Source of the DNA: Bacteroidales bacterium | GTDB taxonomy: Bacteria > Bacteroidota > Bacteroidia > Bacteroidales > F082 | Direction of reading: 5' to 3' | Length of the DNA stretch: 61,681 nucleotides | Assembly: GCA_021647205.1 (NCBI GenBank) | Contig: JAKIVD010000023.1 | Span: 1 to 61,681, forward strand | The notes under the pieces: generated by a model | Told to the model about the DNA's origin: nothing | What the model saw: only the letters and a program-made list of their open reading frames with translations | Database searches by the model: none | Position numbers and translations under genes: made by a program | Shown: positions 1 through 9,975 of the stretch, one piece after another | Position numbering within the stretch: position 1 is the first letter of the stretch | Layout of the letters: each line of letters opens with the position of its first letter

Positions 1-210
1 AATCAAAAAACATGGAAGAAGAGCTAAGAGTTTAATGGTGTATGGACTGGATTACATTGCTAATATTCTGTTTAGCAATAACTTTGAAAAACTTCGGGCC
101 TGTTGTGATTTTTTGTCATGTACTTAGATGTTCGTCTCACATTTTAATCGTATTAGAAAATTGTTTTGTTGGTGTTTGTATTTGTCTGCTCATTATCTCT
201 GTGAAACCCT

Positions 211-269
211 GTGCCTTCTCTGTGATTCTTTGTGCAACAGCTATTCACGGAGATACACGGAGAAGGCAC
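211..269. repeat. Imperfect palindromic repeat of the GTGCCTTCTC type
   Basis: The left arm at 211-234 begins GTGCCTTCTC. The right arm at 246-269 ends GAGAAGGCAC. The arms pair at 19 of 24 positions around an 11-base loop. Flanking sequence (CTCTGTGAAACCCTGTG on the left) continues the same simple motif. It looks like a dispersed intergenic repeat rather than a terminator, because no T-run follows. Copy number elsewhere cannot be seen here. Confidence 0.6.
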
Positions 270-412
270 AAAGCTGCTCAAAGAAATTCTGTTTCAAATA
301 AAACGATTCATTCTCCAGCATATCAAAATAAAATTTAGCCCTGTCACTCCTTTCCTCCAACCCCCCCAGCCTTCCATTCTCCCAATCCTCCCTTCCATTC
401 CCCTTTTCTCCT

Positions 413-420
413 TACCTTTG
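413..420 (+). promoter_or_regulatory. -7 promoter element of pheT (TACCTTTG)
   Basis: TACCTTTG matches the Bacteroidota -7 consensus TAnnTTTG and ends 24 bases before the pheT ATG. That predicts a very short leader of about 20 bases. No strong -33 TTTG is visible in the pyrimidine-rich sequence upstream. Confidence 0.6.
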
Positions 421-444
421 CGGTTTGTTAAAAAATAACCCAAA

Positions 445-2904
445 ATGAAGATTTCGTACAACTGGCTGAAGCAATACATCGATCTGGATATTGAGCCCGC
501 CGATTTGTCGCCCATCCTTACCGACATTGGTCTGGAAGTGGAAGGATTTGAGAAATTTCAATCGGTAAAAGGCGGTTTGGAAGGTGTAGTGGTTGGTGAA
601 GTAAAAAGCTGCAGCAGCCACCCCAATGCCGACAAGTTGAGTGTGACAACGGTTGATGTGGGCGGGGAAGAATTGCTGCCGATTGTTTGCGGTGCGCCGA
701 ATGTGGCTACCGGTCAAAAGGTGCTTGTCGCCACCGTGGGAACCACGCTGTACTCTGGTGAGGAATCTTTCAAAATAAAAAAAGCGAAAATAAGGGGAGA
801 GGTTTCGCAGGGCATGATTTGTGCCGAAGACGAACTGGGACTGGGAAGTTCCCATGAGGGAATTATGGTTTTGCCTGGCGAAGCTGTTGCGGGTACCCCT
901 GCAAGCCGCTACTTTAATATTACAAAAGATTTCATCTATGAAATCGGCTTGACCCCCAACCGCTCCGATGCCACCTCTCACATTGGTTCGGCACGCGATC
1001 TTGCGGCAGGATTGAAGCGTTTGAAAGAAACCCGCAAGTACACACTCAAATTGCCTTCGGTTGATCGATTTAAAGTAGATGACCGCTCACTCAACATCGA
1101 AGTGGTGGTTGAAGACAGTGAGGCCTGTCCGCGTTATTCGGGTATCACCATCAGTGGCATCCGGGTGAAAGAGTCGCCCGGCTGGTTGAAAAACCGTTTG
1201 AATGCCATCGGACTTCGGCCCATCAACAATATTGTTGACATCACAAATTACGTCCTGCACGAAACAGGCCAGCCGCTGCACGCTTTTGATGCAGACAGGA
1301 TTAAGGGGAACAAGGTCGTTGTGCGTAAGCTGAAACACGAAACCCCCTTTCTGACTTTGGATGAAGTGGAGCGAAAACTGCATGCCGAAGACCTGATGAT
1401 CTGCAATGCAGTGGAAGGCATGTGCATCGCCGGTGTGTTTGGGGGCATCAGCTCAGGCGTAACAGAAAAGACGACGAATATTTTTTTGGAGAGCGCTTTT
1501 TTCGAGCCGGCGCACATCCGCAAGACTTCTAAAAGACACGGCCTGCAAACCGATGCTTCCTTTCGTTTTGAGCGTGGCGCCGATCCAAATATTACGGTTT
1601 ACGCCCTGAAACGGGCGGTTATCCTCATTCAGGAAGTTGCCGGTGGAAAAGTGTCCTCGGAAATCAAAGACGTTTACCCAAAACCGCTGAACGACTGGAC
1701 GGTTGAAATCAACTTCCGGAATGTTGACCGCTTGGTTGGCAAAAAAATCCCACGGGATATTATCCGTACTATTTTGACAGACCTCGGCATCCGGGTACTG
1801 GGAGAGACGGACAACGGTATGAAACTGCAAATCCCCACTTTCAAAACAGATGTAAAAAGGGAAGTGGATGTCATTGAAGAAATCCTGCGCATCTACGGTT
1901 ATAACAACATTGAGTTTGAGGATAAAATCCATGCTTCGGTCAGCCTCCGGCCAAAGCCTGATTTGGAAAAGCTGCAAAATAAAATTGCCGGGCATTTAAC
2001 AGGGCAGGGGTTCTCGGAAATCATCAACAATTCACTAACCAGGTCAGAATACATTACCAACAACAGCGAGTTCAGCGAGGAACAAAGTGTGCCCCTGCTG
2101 AATCCACTGAGCAAAGATCTCGACATTCTGCGGCAAACCCTGTTGTTCGGCGGCCTCGAAGTGATTGCTTACAACAGCAACCGGAAAATCAGCGATCTGA
2201 AACTTTACGAGTTTGGAAAAATCTACCGCAAGATTCAACCCGGAGAAAAAAATGCCGGATTGAAAAACTACTTTGAAGAAAATCACCTGACACTTTTTGC
2301 CTCCGGGCTTTTACAAGCCGAAAACTGGAACAGTACCCGCGAAAAGGCCGATTTTTATTTCCTGAAAGGTATGATCGAAAGCATCTTTGTCAAACTGGGG
2401 ATTGACCGAAAGCAGATTGAAATGAAAGAAAGCAACTCGACCAACAGCGAATATGCTTTGGAATATTTTAGCGGGGATGCGCTGCTGGCAGTTGTCGCCG
2501 GCCTCAACAAAAAATTGCTGAACGAGTTTGATATCAAACAGGAAGTTTTCGTGGCGGACATCAATTGGGAGAAAGCCATCAAACTGCTTCCTGAAAATGA
2601 TCTAAGCTACCGGCCTGTTTCCAGATTCCCGGCAGTCCGCCGCGACCTCGCTCTGTTGATTGACAAAGCGGTGAGTTTTGAAGAAATGAAAAAACAGGCC
2701 TTCCGGGCAGAGCGAAAAATTCTGAAATCGGTTGGTATTTTTGATGTTTACGAAGGGGAGAAAATTCCGGAAGGCAAGAAATCCTACGCCCTGTCGTTTG
2801 TGTTACAGGACGACAGCAAAACGCTGACCGATAAAGTGATCGACAAGGCCATGAACCGGATTCAAAAAGCGCTGGAGACAGAACTGAATGCAGAACTGAG
2901 ATAA
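445..2904 (+). CDS. pheT: Phenylalanine--tRNA ligase beta subunit
   Basis: This is the beta chain of the alpha2-beta2 cytoplasmic enzyme that charges tRNA-Phe. At 819 residues it is the usual bacterial length. Domains in order are an N-terminal B1 segment, an EMAP/OB tRNA-binding domain (about 45-155, with GVVVGEV and the HPNADKL motif), B3/B4 (about 225-400, the editing region), B5 (about 410-480), the catalytic-like core, and a C-terminal FDX-ACB anticodon-binding domain (about 725-818, starting near RFPAVRRDLAL). The ATG at 445 is the only sensible start and sits just behind the promoter at 413-420. pheS is not adjacent in this window. The next gene on the same strand starts 90 bases later. 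Confidence 0.98.
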   Translation: MKISYNWLKQYIDLDIEPADLSPILTDIGLEVEGFEKFQSVKGGLEGVVVGEVKSCSSHPNADKLSVTTVDVGGEELLPIVCGAPNVATGQKVLVATVGTTLYSGEESFKIKKAKIRGEVSQGMICAEDELGLGSSHEGIMVLPGEAVAGTPASRYFNITKDFIYEIGLTPNRSDATSHIGSARDLAAGLKRLKETRKYTLKLPSVDRFKVDDRSLNIEVVVEDSEACPRYSGITISGIRVKESPGWLKNRLNAIGLRPINNIVDITNYVLHETGQPLHAFDADRIKGNKVVVRKLKHETPFLTLDEVERKLHAEDLMICNAVEGMCIAGVFGGISSGVTEKTTNIFLESAFFEPAHIRKTSKRHGLQTDASFRFERGADPNITVYALKRAVILIQEVAGGKVSSEIKDVYPKPLNDWTVEINFRNVDRLVGKKIPRDIIRTILTDLGIRVLGETDNGMKLQIPTFKTDVKREVDVIEEILRIYGYNNIEFEDKIHASVSLRPKPDLEKLQNKIAGHLTGQGFSEIINNSLTRSEYITNNSEFSEEQSVPLLNPLSKDLDILRQTLLFGGLEVIAYNSNRKISDLKLYEFGKIYRKIQPGEKNAGLKNYFEENHLTLFASGLLQAENWNSTREKADFYFLKGMIESIFVKLGIDRKQIEMKESNSTNSEYALEYFSGDALLAVVAGLNKKLLNEFDIKQEVFVADINWEKAIKLLPENDLSYRPVSRFPAVRRDLALLIDKAVSFEEMKKQAFRAERKILKSVGIFDVYEGEKIPEGKKSYALSFVLQDDSKTLTDKVIDKAMNRIQKALETELNAELR

Positions 2905-2993
2905 AGAAGCCCGATGCCGGTTTCGGCAGGATGCCATCACTTTCGGCACTGTTGAAAAATCAGTAATTTTACAAAAAAAAACAGAAGCCATTC

Positions 2994-4220
2994 ATGGAAT
3001 TACAATCGATAAAACAACGGTTCGGAATTATTGGTAATTCGCCCCTGCTCAACCGTGCCATTGATATTGCCGCCCAGGTTGCCCCCACCGACCTTTCGGT
3101 ACTCATTGCCGGGGAGAGTGGAACGGGGAAAGAAGTCTTCCCGCAAATTATCCATCAATTGAGCGCCCGGAAACATGGCCATTTTATTGCTGTTAACTGC
3201 GGCGCTATTCCCGAAGGAACCATCGACTCCGAATTGTTTGGCCACGAAAAAGGTTCGTTTACCGGCGCCTACGAAAAACGAAAAGGTTATTTTGAAGTGG
3301 CTGACGGCGGCACTATTTTTTTGGATGAAGTGGCCGAGCTCCCTCTTTCAACGCAAGTGCGTTTGTTGCGGGTGCTCGAGTCGGGCGAATTTATGAAAGT
3401 GGGTTCCTCCAAAGTCATCAAAACCGATGTCCGTGTGGTGGGTGCCAGTAATATCAATATTCCCGATGCCATCAAAAAAGGAAGCTTCAGGGAAGATTTG
3501 TTTTACAGGTTGAACAATGTGCCGGTATTTGTCCCGCCTTTGCGCGAGCGAAAAGAAGACATCCACCTGCTGTTCAGAAAGTTTGCTTCCGATTTTGCAG
3601 AGAAATACCGCATGCCGCCTTTGCACCTTCTCCCCGATGCCATTCAGGTTTTGTCGAATTATTACTGGCCGGGAAATGTCAGGCAGTTAAAAAATATCAC
3701 CGAGCAGATTTCCATCATGGAAAAAGAAAAGGAGGTTACGGCCAATACGCTGAAAAAATACCTGCCCGGCGTTTCGTCCCCAGACCTCCCCGTTTTGTTT
3801 CAAAAGAAAGAAGAGGAACATTTTTCGGACAGGGAACTCCTGTACAAGTTTTTGTTCGACATGAAAAAAGACCTTACGGAACTGAAAAAAGTAGTGGTCG
3901 GGATTTTGGAGAAAGGGGAGAAAGAAATTGACCGCGAGCAAACCAAATCGCTGTTGATTAAAGACCTCAACAATGAGACCGAACACATTCAGGGAAAAAT
4001 GCACGATGTTGAAATTGCTTCCGCCGCAACTAAAAACGACGAGCATTTCCACCCTTCCGAAGTAATCGAGGAGTCGCTTTCACTGGCAGCCAAAGAAAAG
4101 GAAATGATTGAAAAAGCCCTTGAAAAACACCGGGGAAAACGGAAAAACGCTTCTAAGGAACTGGGTATCTCCGAGCGGACACTCTATCGTAAAATTAAGG
4201 AATACAATATCCGGAATTAG
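2994..4220 (+). CDS. Sigma-54-dependent transcriptional activator without receiver domain
   Basis: This is an AAA+ enhancer-binding protein that would remodel RNA polymerase holding sigma-54. The 408 residues begin directly with the AAA+ domain: Walker A GESGTGKE (40-47), the sigma-54 contact loop as GSFTGA (87-92, usually GAFTGA), and Walker B GGTIFLDE (105-112). A charged, coiled-coil-like linker (about 260-350) follows, then a Fis-type helix-turn-helix (about 368-405, ASKELGISERTLYRKIKEY). There is no N-terminal receiver, GAF or PAS domain, so its input signal is not evident. It may act through a partner or by expression level. It lies between pheT and the lptE-like gene. I know this arrangement from other Bacteroidia, so it is probably ancestral. 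The target promoters cannot be inferred. Confidence 0.93.
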   Translation: MELQSIKQRFGIIGNSPLLNRAIDIAAQVAPTDLSVLIAGESGTGKEVFPQIIHQLSARKHGHFIAVNCGAIPEGTIDSELFGHEKGSFTGAYEKRKGYFEVADGGTIFLDEVAELPLSTQVRLLRVLESGEFMKVGSSKVIKTDVRVVGASNINIPDAIKKGSFREDLFYRLNNVPVFVPPLRERKEDIHLLFRKFASDFAEKYRMPPLHLLPDAIQVLSNYYWPGNVRQLKNITEQISIMEKEKEVTANTLKKYLPGVSSPDLPVLFQKKEEEHFSDRELLYKFLFDMKKDLTELKKVVVGILEKGEKEIDREQTKSLLIKDLNNETEHIQGKMHDVEIASAATKNDEHFHPSEVIEESLSLAAKEKEMIEKALEKHRGKRKNASKELGISERTLYRKIKEYNIRN

Positions 4221-4341
4221 ATAAAGTGCGTTTATCTGCAAATTTAGTTGTAACCTGAAAAATTCGAGTTCCGCAATCAGCTACGATTCTTATGCAAACC
4301 GAAATAAAGGAGTATTGAAATTAATAAAGAAATTTGAATAA

Positions 4342-4860
4342 ATGCCCACATCGAAAACAATAGCAAACAGTTCGTTTTTATTCGTTGCCATGGCCATCCT
4401 GTTTTCAGGCTGTGGCGTGTACTCCTTCACCGGGGCCTCCATCCCGGCAGGGGCCAAAACGGTTTCGGTACAGTATTTTCCAAATAAGGCACAACTCGTA
4501 GAGCCCATACTCAGCCCGACTTTTACCAATGCGCTGCTCAATATTTTTACAACACAAACCACACTGGAAATGGTGGAAACAAATGGGGACATCGCACTTG
4601 AGGGCGAAATTATTTCGTACAAAACAACACCGGTAGCCATTCAAAGCGATCAGACTGCAGCCTTGAACAGGCTGACAATTGTGGTCAATGTGCGCTTTGC
4701 CAACAAACTTGAACCTGAAAAAGATTTTGAACAAAAATTCTCGCAGTTCCTCGAATACCCGTCAGAGCAACCGCTGAATGCCGTGAGTGGCGAACTGATA
4801 GCAGCAATTAACGAAATGCTGGTAACTGATATTTTTAACAAAGCTGTTGTCAACTGGTAA
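4342..4860 (+). CDS. lptE: LptE-like outer-membrane LPS-assembly lipoprotein
   Basis: This 172-residue predicted lipoprotein has a hydrophobic N terminus (FLFVAMAILFSGC) with the lipobox FSGC and the acylated cysteine at residue 24. The body fits the Bacteroidota LptE family. It has the early GVYSFTGASIP segment, followed by a beta-rich domain with repeated polar strands and a final MLVTDIFNKAVVNW. LptE plugs the LptD barrel that delivers LPS to the outer leaflet. lptD is not in the window. The gene sits in the conserved sigma-54 activator/lptE/TPR/secG order, which supports the call. A divergent lipoprotein of unrelated function remains possible. Confidence 0.8.
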   Translation: MPTSKTIANSSFLFVAMAILFSGCGVYSFTGASIPAGAKTVSVQYFPNKAQLVEPILSPTFTNALLNIFTTQTTLEMVETNGDIALEGEIISYKTTPVAIQSDQTAALNRLTIVVNVRFANKLEPEKDFEQKFSQFLEYPSEQPLNAVSGELIAAINEMLVTDIFNKAVVNW

Positions 4861-4897
4861 TACAGATGGTAAACTTCTATGCGATAAATTGTGTTTT

Positions 4898-5497
4898 ATG
4901 AACAAAGAGCAATTTACAAACTACCTGCAAAACCCGGAAAACCTGCACGCGGGGTCGGTGGCAGAGCTGACAGAAATGGTCAGCGAGTTCCCTTATTGTC
5001 AATCAGCGCGCGTGTTGCTTGCACTTAGTTTGTTCAAAGAGAAAAATGTACTGTTCAATGCCACTTTAACAACAACAGCTGTTTATGCCGGCAACCGCCG
5101 GGTACTTAAACAAAAAATTAACCTGATAGAACAGCTGAACAATCCGCCTGCCAGCCAAGGCCCTGTCGAAGTGGAACAACCCGAAACCCACAGTCAGCAA
5201 GTAACAACCCATCTTCAAACGGCAAAGTCAAAATGGGAGCTCATGGACGAATTCATCAAAAATGAACCGGGGATTTCAAGGAGCCGGGAAACTTTCTTTA
5301 GTGCCACCGATGCCTCCCGCAGAAGTGTTGTCGATCAGGAAAATATTGTGAGCGAAACGCTTGCGAAAATTTACTTTGATCAGCAATACTTCGAAAAGGC
5401 CATCAATATTTATGAAAAATTAAGTTTGAAATATCCGGAAAAAAGTATTTACTTTGCAGCCCTTATTGAAAAAGCAAAAAACGAATTAAAATCTTAA
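4898..5497 (+). CDS. Tetratricopeptide-like hypothetical protein
   Basis: This is a soluble protein of 199 residues with no signal peptide. I chose the ATG at 4898 (MNKEQFTNYL). An open frame also extends back to a TTG at 4847 inside lptE, but that extension looks unnatural. The N-terminal half carries a helix pair (AELTEMVSEFPYCQSARVLL). The C-terminal end carries a TPR-like unit (ETLAKIYFDQQYFEKAINIYEKLSLKYPEKS). The middle is hydrophilic and probably disordered. It lies between lptE and secG and is likely cotranscribed with both. No specific function can be assigned. Confidence 0.8.
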   Translation: MNKEQFTNYLQNPENLHAGSVAELTEMVSEFPYCQSARVLLALSLFKEKNVLFNATLTTTAVYAGNRRVLKQKINLIEQLNNPPASQGPVEVEQPETHSQQVTTHLQTAKSKWELMDEFIKNEPGISRSRETFFSATDASRRSVVDQENIVSETLAKIYFDQQYFEKAINIYEKLSLKYPEKSIYFAALIEKAKNELKS

Positions 5498-5508
5498 TTT
5501 TAAGCACA

Positions 5509-5856
5509 ATGTATATTTTCATCTCCGTACTTATTCTGGTCGTCAGCATTTTGCTCGGGCTTATTGTTTTGGTGCAAAACCCCAAAGGGGGCGGTCTTGC
5601 TGCCAATTTTACAGGAAGCACTTCACAATTTATGGGTGTCAGGCAAACAGCCGATTTCCTGGAAAAAGCTTCCTGGTCACTGGCCATTGGGCTTTTGGTA
5701 CTCAGCCTTGCAGCTACTACTATTGTTCCGCGGGCCACAGTGGGTGATGGCCTGCAGGATAGTGAAATCAGGAATCAGATTGATGACATCAACCAGAACG
5801 CAGCACCTATCGACTATCAGTTGCCCCCCCAGCGCGAAGATGGCGGTGGTGAATAA
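5509..5856 (+). CDS. secG: Preprotein translocase subunit SecG
   Basis: This is the small accessory subunit of the SecYEG channel in the inner membrane. It has 115 residues and two transmembrane helices (about 2-21 and 55-78). The conserved loop between them holds VQNPKGGGLAANF, the hallmark GG-containing SecG motif. The C-terminal tail is charged and proline-rich, as is usual in Bacteroidota. It starts 11 bases after the TPR gene and is followed by a strong terminator at 5881-5912, which closes this transcription unit before groES. Confidence 0.95.
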   Translation: MYIFISVLILVVSILLGLIVLVQNPKGGGLAANFTGSTSQFMGVRQTADFLEKASWSLAIGLLVLSLAATTIVPRATVGDGLQDSEIRNQIDDINQNAAPIDYQLPPQREDGGGE

Positions 5857-5880
5857 ACCTTGTCCGGTTTGAAAATATTA

Positions 5881-5912
5881 AAATGTCAGAATGTCATAAC
5901 ATTCTGACATTT
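5881..5912 (+). terminator. Intrinsic terminator after secG
   Basis: A perfect 14-base inverted repeat (AAATGTCAGAATGT / ACATTCTGACATTT) with a four-base loop runs straight into a run of T. It separates the secG unit from groES-groEL. No CIRCE (HrcA) operator is visible between it and groES. Confidence 0.9.
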
Positions 5913-5980
5913 TTTTTTCTGCCCCTGTTTGGCATAAAATATGACAACAAGCGTACATATAACAGAAAAAAAAAACAGCG

Positions 5981-6256
5981 ATGAAAAAATTGAATATTAA
6001 ACCACTTGGAGACAGGGTAGTGATTGAACCTGCGCAAGCTGAAGAAAAAACAGCCACGGGAATAATTATCCCCGACACAGCCAAAGAAAAACCACAACAG
6101 GGAAGGGTAATGGCTGTTCCCGAAAGCAAAGACAGTGAGGTAACCGTGAAAGTTGGCGACAGCGTTCTTTACGGAAAATATGCCGGTACCGAAATCAGTA
6201 TCGACGGTAACGATTACCTCATCATGAGTGAGTCAGATATTCTGGCGGTTATCTAA
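5981..6256 (+). CDS. groES: Co-chaperonin GroES
   Basis: This 91-residue 10-kDa chaperonin forms the heptameric lid of GroEL. It begins [21 protein letters not shown] and contains the mobile-loop segment [19 protein letters not shown] (about 21-39), then the conserved [14 protein letters not shown] and the closing [13 protein letters not shown]. Length and sequence are typical. groEL follows after 42 bases and the two form the usual operon. No HrcA-type operator was found upstream, so heat control may rest on a sigma factor or another regulator. Confidence 0.98.
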   Translation: MKKLNIKPLGDRVVIEPAQAEEKTATGIIIPDTAKEKPQQGRVMAVPESKDSEVTVKVGDSVLYGKYAGTEISIDGNDYLIMSESDILAVI

Positions 6257-6286
6257 AAAGAGAAAGAAAATTAAAATTAACTTTAA

Positions 6287-7936
<1,650 letters not shown>

Positions 7937-7960
7937 TACTTCTCAAAAACAATATTGAAG

Positions 7961-7989
7961 AAAAGGCTGTCCGTACGGGCAGCCTTTTT
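7961..7989 (+). terminator. Intrinsic terminator after groEL
   Basis: The GC-rich stem AAAAGGCTGTCC pairs with GGGCAGCCTTTT around GTAC and continues into a T-run. It ends the groES-groEL operon. Confidence 0.88.
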
Positions 7990-8151
7990 TTGGTTGGTTG
8001 ATTGCTTTCGTCTACAAATAATACGGTTACCATTGTGTACCTCTGGCACTTTTTTTAAAACAATTGGCATAGTTTTCTGAAACGAACAGTCAGAAATATG
8101 TTGGTCCGATGCGCGAAAAACATGTTTCGCGTGCAAGCCCATTTCATTGTA

Positions 8152-9237
8152 TTACTCCTCAAACCCAAAAGCTGCCATCATTTTGTGAAAGAGTTCGGTG
8201 TTTTCGTAAATCCCCCTGAAGTCGTCCGAGCCGGGGCCATAAGCAAACACGGGAACCATAACGGAAGTGTGATAATCCGTACTGAAAGCTGCTTCCACTT
8301 CTCCCTTTTCAAGGTCGCCGCCAGTGAGGCTCAACCCTCCCGTTTCGTGGTCAGCGGTAACAATCACCAGCGTATTTCCATCTGCTTTGGCAAATTCCAG
8401 CACCTTGCCGATTGTCCGGTCAAAATCAAGCATTTCATCCACCACGTAGCCGGTCTTGTTGTCATGGCCGCCCCAGTCAATCTGTGAAGCTTCAATCATC
8501 AGAAAGAAACCCTTCTTGTTTTGGCGAAGGATTTCGATGGCTTTTTCGGCAGCAACTGTCAGCATGTTTCCCCTGCCCTCCGAATATTTCGGGGGCGCCC
8601 CTTCGTAAAGCAGGCCTGCCAGTTTCCCGCTTTTTACCTTTTTCAAATCTTCTGTCTTGTAAATGAGGGTGTAGCCATTGGCTTTGAGCGATTGGGTCAA
8701 ATCGATGCTGTCGCTTCTGCTGTTGAAGTTGTTCAGTCCGCCGCCAATGAAAACATCAATGTCCGTTTTCAAAAAATCATTGGCAATCTCCTCGTACAAA
8801 TTCCTGGATTTGGCATGGGCAATAAAAGAAGCCGGGGTTGCGTGGGTAATGGTACTGGTGGCAATCAGCCCGGAGGCTTTGCCGTGGTCTTCGGCGTGTT
8901 CCAGAATGGTTTTTTGGGGCACAGTGTCTTTATCCACCCCAATGGCACCGTTGTATGTTTTATGCCCGGTGGCGATGGCCGTACCCCCGGCACCCGAATC
9001 GGTGATGTAACTGCTGGCGGAATAGGTTTTTGAAAGACCAATGTTCTGGCATTGTTCCAGGTTGAGCGAACCGCAGTTGGCTGTCATTCCGGCATACACC
9101 TGCGCGATGCCCATCCCGTCCCCGATCATCAGGATGATATTTTTAACTTTTTTGGGGGCGGGCTCTTCCGGCATTTGCAGATTGTTGCAAGCGAATAACA
9201 AAGGAAGGGTTATCAACAAGAAGGTGGTTTTTTTCAT
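8152..9237 (-). CDS. Alkaline phosphatase family lipoprotein
   Basis: This is a PhoA-superfamily phosphomonoesterase predicted to sit in the periplasm or outer membrane as a lipoprotein. I use the start MKKTTFLL at 9237. An upstream start at 9255 would put six extra residues before the signal. The lipobox is LFAC with the cysteine at 17. Metal and catalytic motifs are MIGDGMG (about 37-43), the nucleophile motif D80-S81 in TDSGAGGTAIATG, ITHATPASF, IDWGGHDN and VTADHETGG. At 361 residues it lacks the larger insertions of E. coli PhoA (471). It is monocistronic and convergent with groEL. No Pho box was recognised. Confidence 0.93.
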   Translation of the reverse strand: MKKTTFLLITLPLLFACNNLQMPEEPAPKKVKNIILMIGDGMGIAQVYAGMTANCGSLNLEQCQNIGLSKTYSASSYITDSGAGGTAIATGHKTYNGAIGVDKDTVPQKTILEHAEDHGKASGLIATSTITHATPASFIAHAKSRNLYEEIANDFLKTDIDVFIGGGLNNFNSRSDSIDLTQSLKANGYTLIYKTEDLKKVKSGKLAGLLYEGAPPKYSEGRGNMLTVAAEKAIEILRQNKKGFFLMIEASQIDWGGHDNKTGYVVDEMLDFDRTIGKVLEFAKADGNTLVIVTADHETGGLSLTGGDLEKGEVEAAFSTDYHTSVMVPVFAYGPGSDDFRGIYENTELFHKMMAAFGFEE

Positions 9238-9365
9238 TTTCTTAACTTTCTGCAAATATCCTTATTTTCTTTGTTAAACAAAGTTTATCCTCTTCTTCTC
9301 TCAATTAACAGAATTCAATTCTTTTCTCAAATCCACTTACATTGACAGTATTTCTTTTTTTGGTG

Positions 9366-9373
9366 TAACTTTG
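9366..9373 (+). promoter_or_regulatory. -7 promoter element TAACTTTG
   Basis: This matches TAnnTTTG and is placed 25 bases before the GTG start at 9399. It would drive the DUF4468-like gene and probably the two mevalonate genes behind it. Confidence 0.55.
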
Positions 9374-9398
9374 CTCAACAAACGTAATTTTGACTACC

Positions 9399-9938
9399 GT
9401 GAAGGAACTGTTTATTCTCGTCTTTTTTTTCGCAGGCTTCAACCTGTTTGCCCAGGAAACCGAGCCTGTTGTACCCGTTGACTCTGAAACTGGCAACATC
9501 CTTTTCCGCGAGGTAATTGACGAGCAGGGAACGCAAAACCAACTGTTCAACCGATGTATTTACTGGCTCAACGATTTTTATGCCAACCCCACCAGGGTGA
9601 CAACCATCAGGGATGTGAACACAGGAAAAGTAGAGGGCAGACACAATATCCGTCTCTATTATTACAATGAAGACAGTGTGAAGATGACTGCCGGAACGGT
9701 GGATTATGTTTTTGTCATTGAAATGAAGCCCGGCAAATACCGTTATACAATTAGCGACCTCAAACTCAGGGCTGCAACAAGAATGCCTGTTGAAAGGTGG
9801 CTGAACAAAGACGACCCGGCCTACGACCCGCGATGGGAAGATTACCTTCGGCAAATTGCCGGTTTCTTTAATGGATGGAGCGAAAGCCTGAAGGCCAAGA
9901 TGAAGCCGGAGGTGAAGAAAAAAGAGGATGACTGGTAA
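9399..9938 (+). CDS. DUF4468-like secreted protein
   Basis: This exported protein of about 179 residues has the signal sequence KELFILVFFFAGFNLFAQ, cleaved after the AQ typical of Bacteroidota. The GTG at 9399 is chosen. A TTG at 9390 adds only three residues. The mature part (FREVIDEQGTQNQLFNRC, then alternating strands including RHNIRLYYYNEDSVKM and GKYRYTISDLKL) resembles the DUF4468 family, which has a TBP-like fold and unknown role. It ends in a lysine-rich tail. It lies 37 bases before HMG-CoA reductase and may be cotranscribed, but nothing ties it to isoprenoids. Confidence 0.75.
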   Translation: MKELFILVFFFAGFNLFAQETEPVVPVDSETGNILFREVIDEQGTQNQLFNRCIYWLNDFYANPTRVTTIRDVNTGKVEGRHNIRLYYYNEDSVKMTAGTVDYVFVIEMKPGKYRYTISDLKLRAATRMPVERWLNKDDPAYDPRWEDYLRQIAGFFNGWSESLKAKMKPEVKKKEDDW

Positions 9939-9975
9939 GTGTTTTACCTGATTGTTTTCCATTTGAAAACTGAGC

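Larger units (their letters stand above)
1..444. other. Gene-less leader before pheT
   Basis: No convincing gene is present. The open frames here are short, low in complexity and resemble no family I know. The stretch holds an imperfect palindromic repeat (211-269), a pyrimidine-rich tract (about 345-412) and the pheT promoter element (413-420). The gene upstream of pheT lies outside the window. Confidence 0.6.

Noticed and set aside
42-338. Open frame of 98 codons at the left edge
   Set aside because: Residue make-up is odd (many Cys/Ile/Val), there is no family resemblance, and it runs over the palindromic repeat. Treated as chance.
5913-5980. CIRCE/HrcA operator before groES
   Set aside because: No TTAGCACTC-N9-GAGTGCTAA dyad or near match is present.
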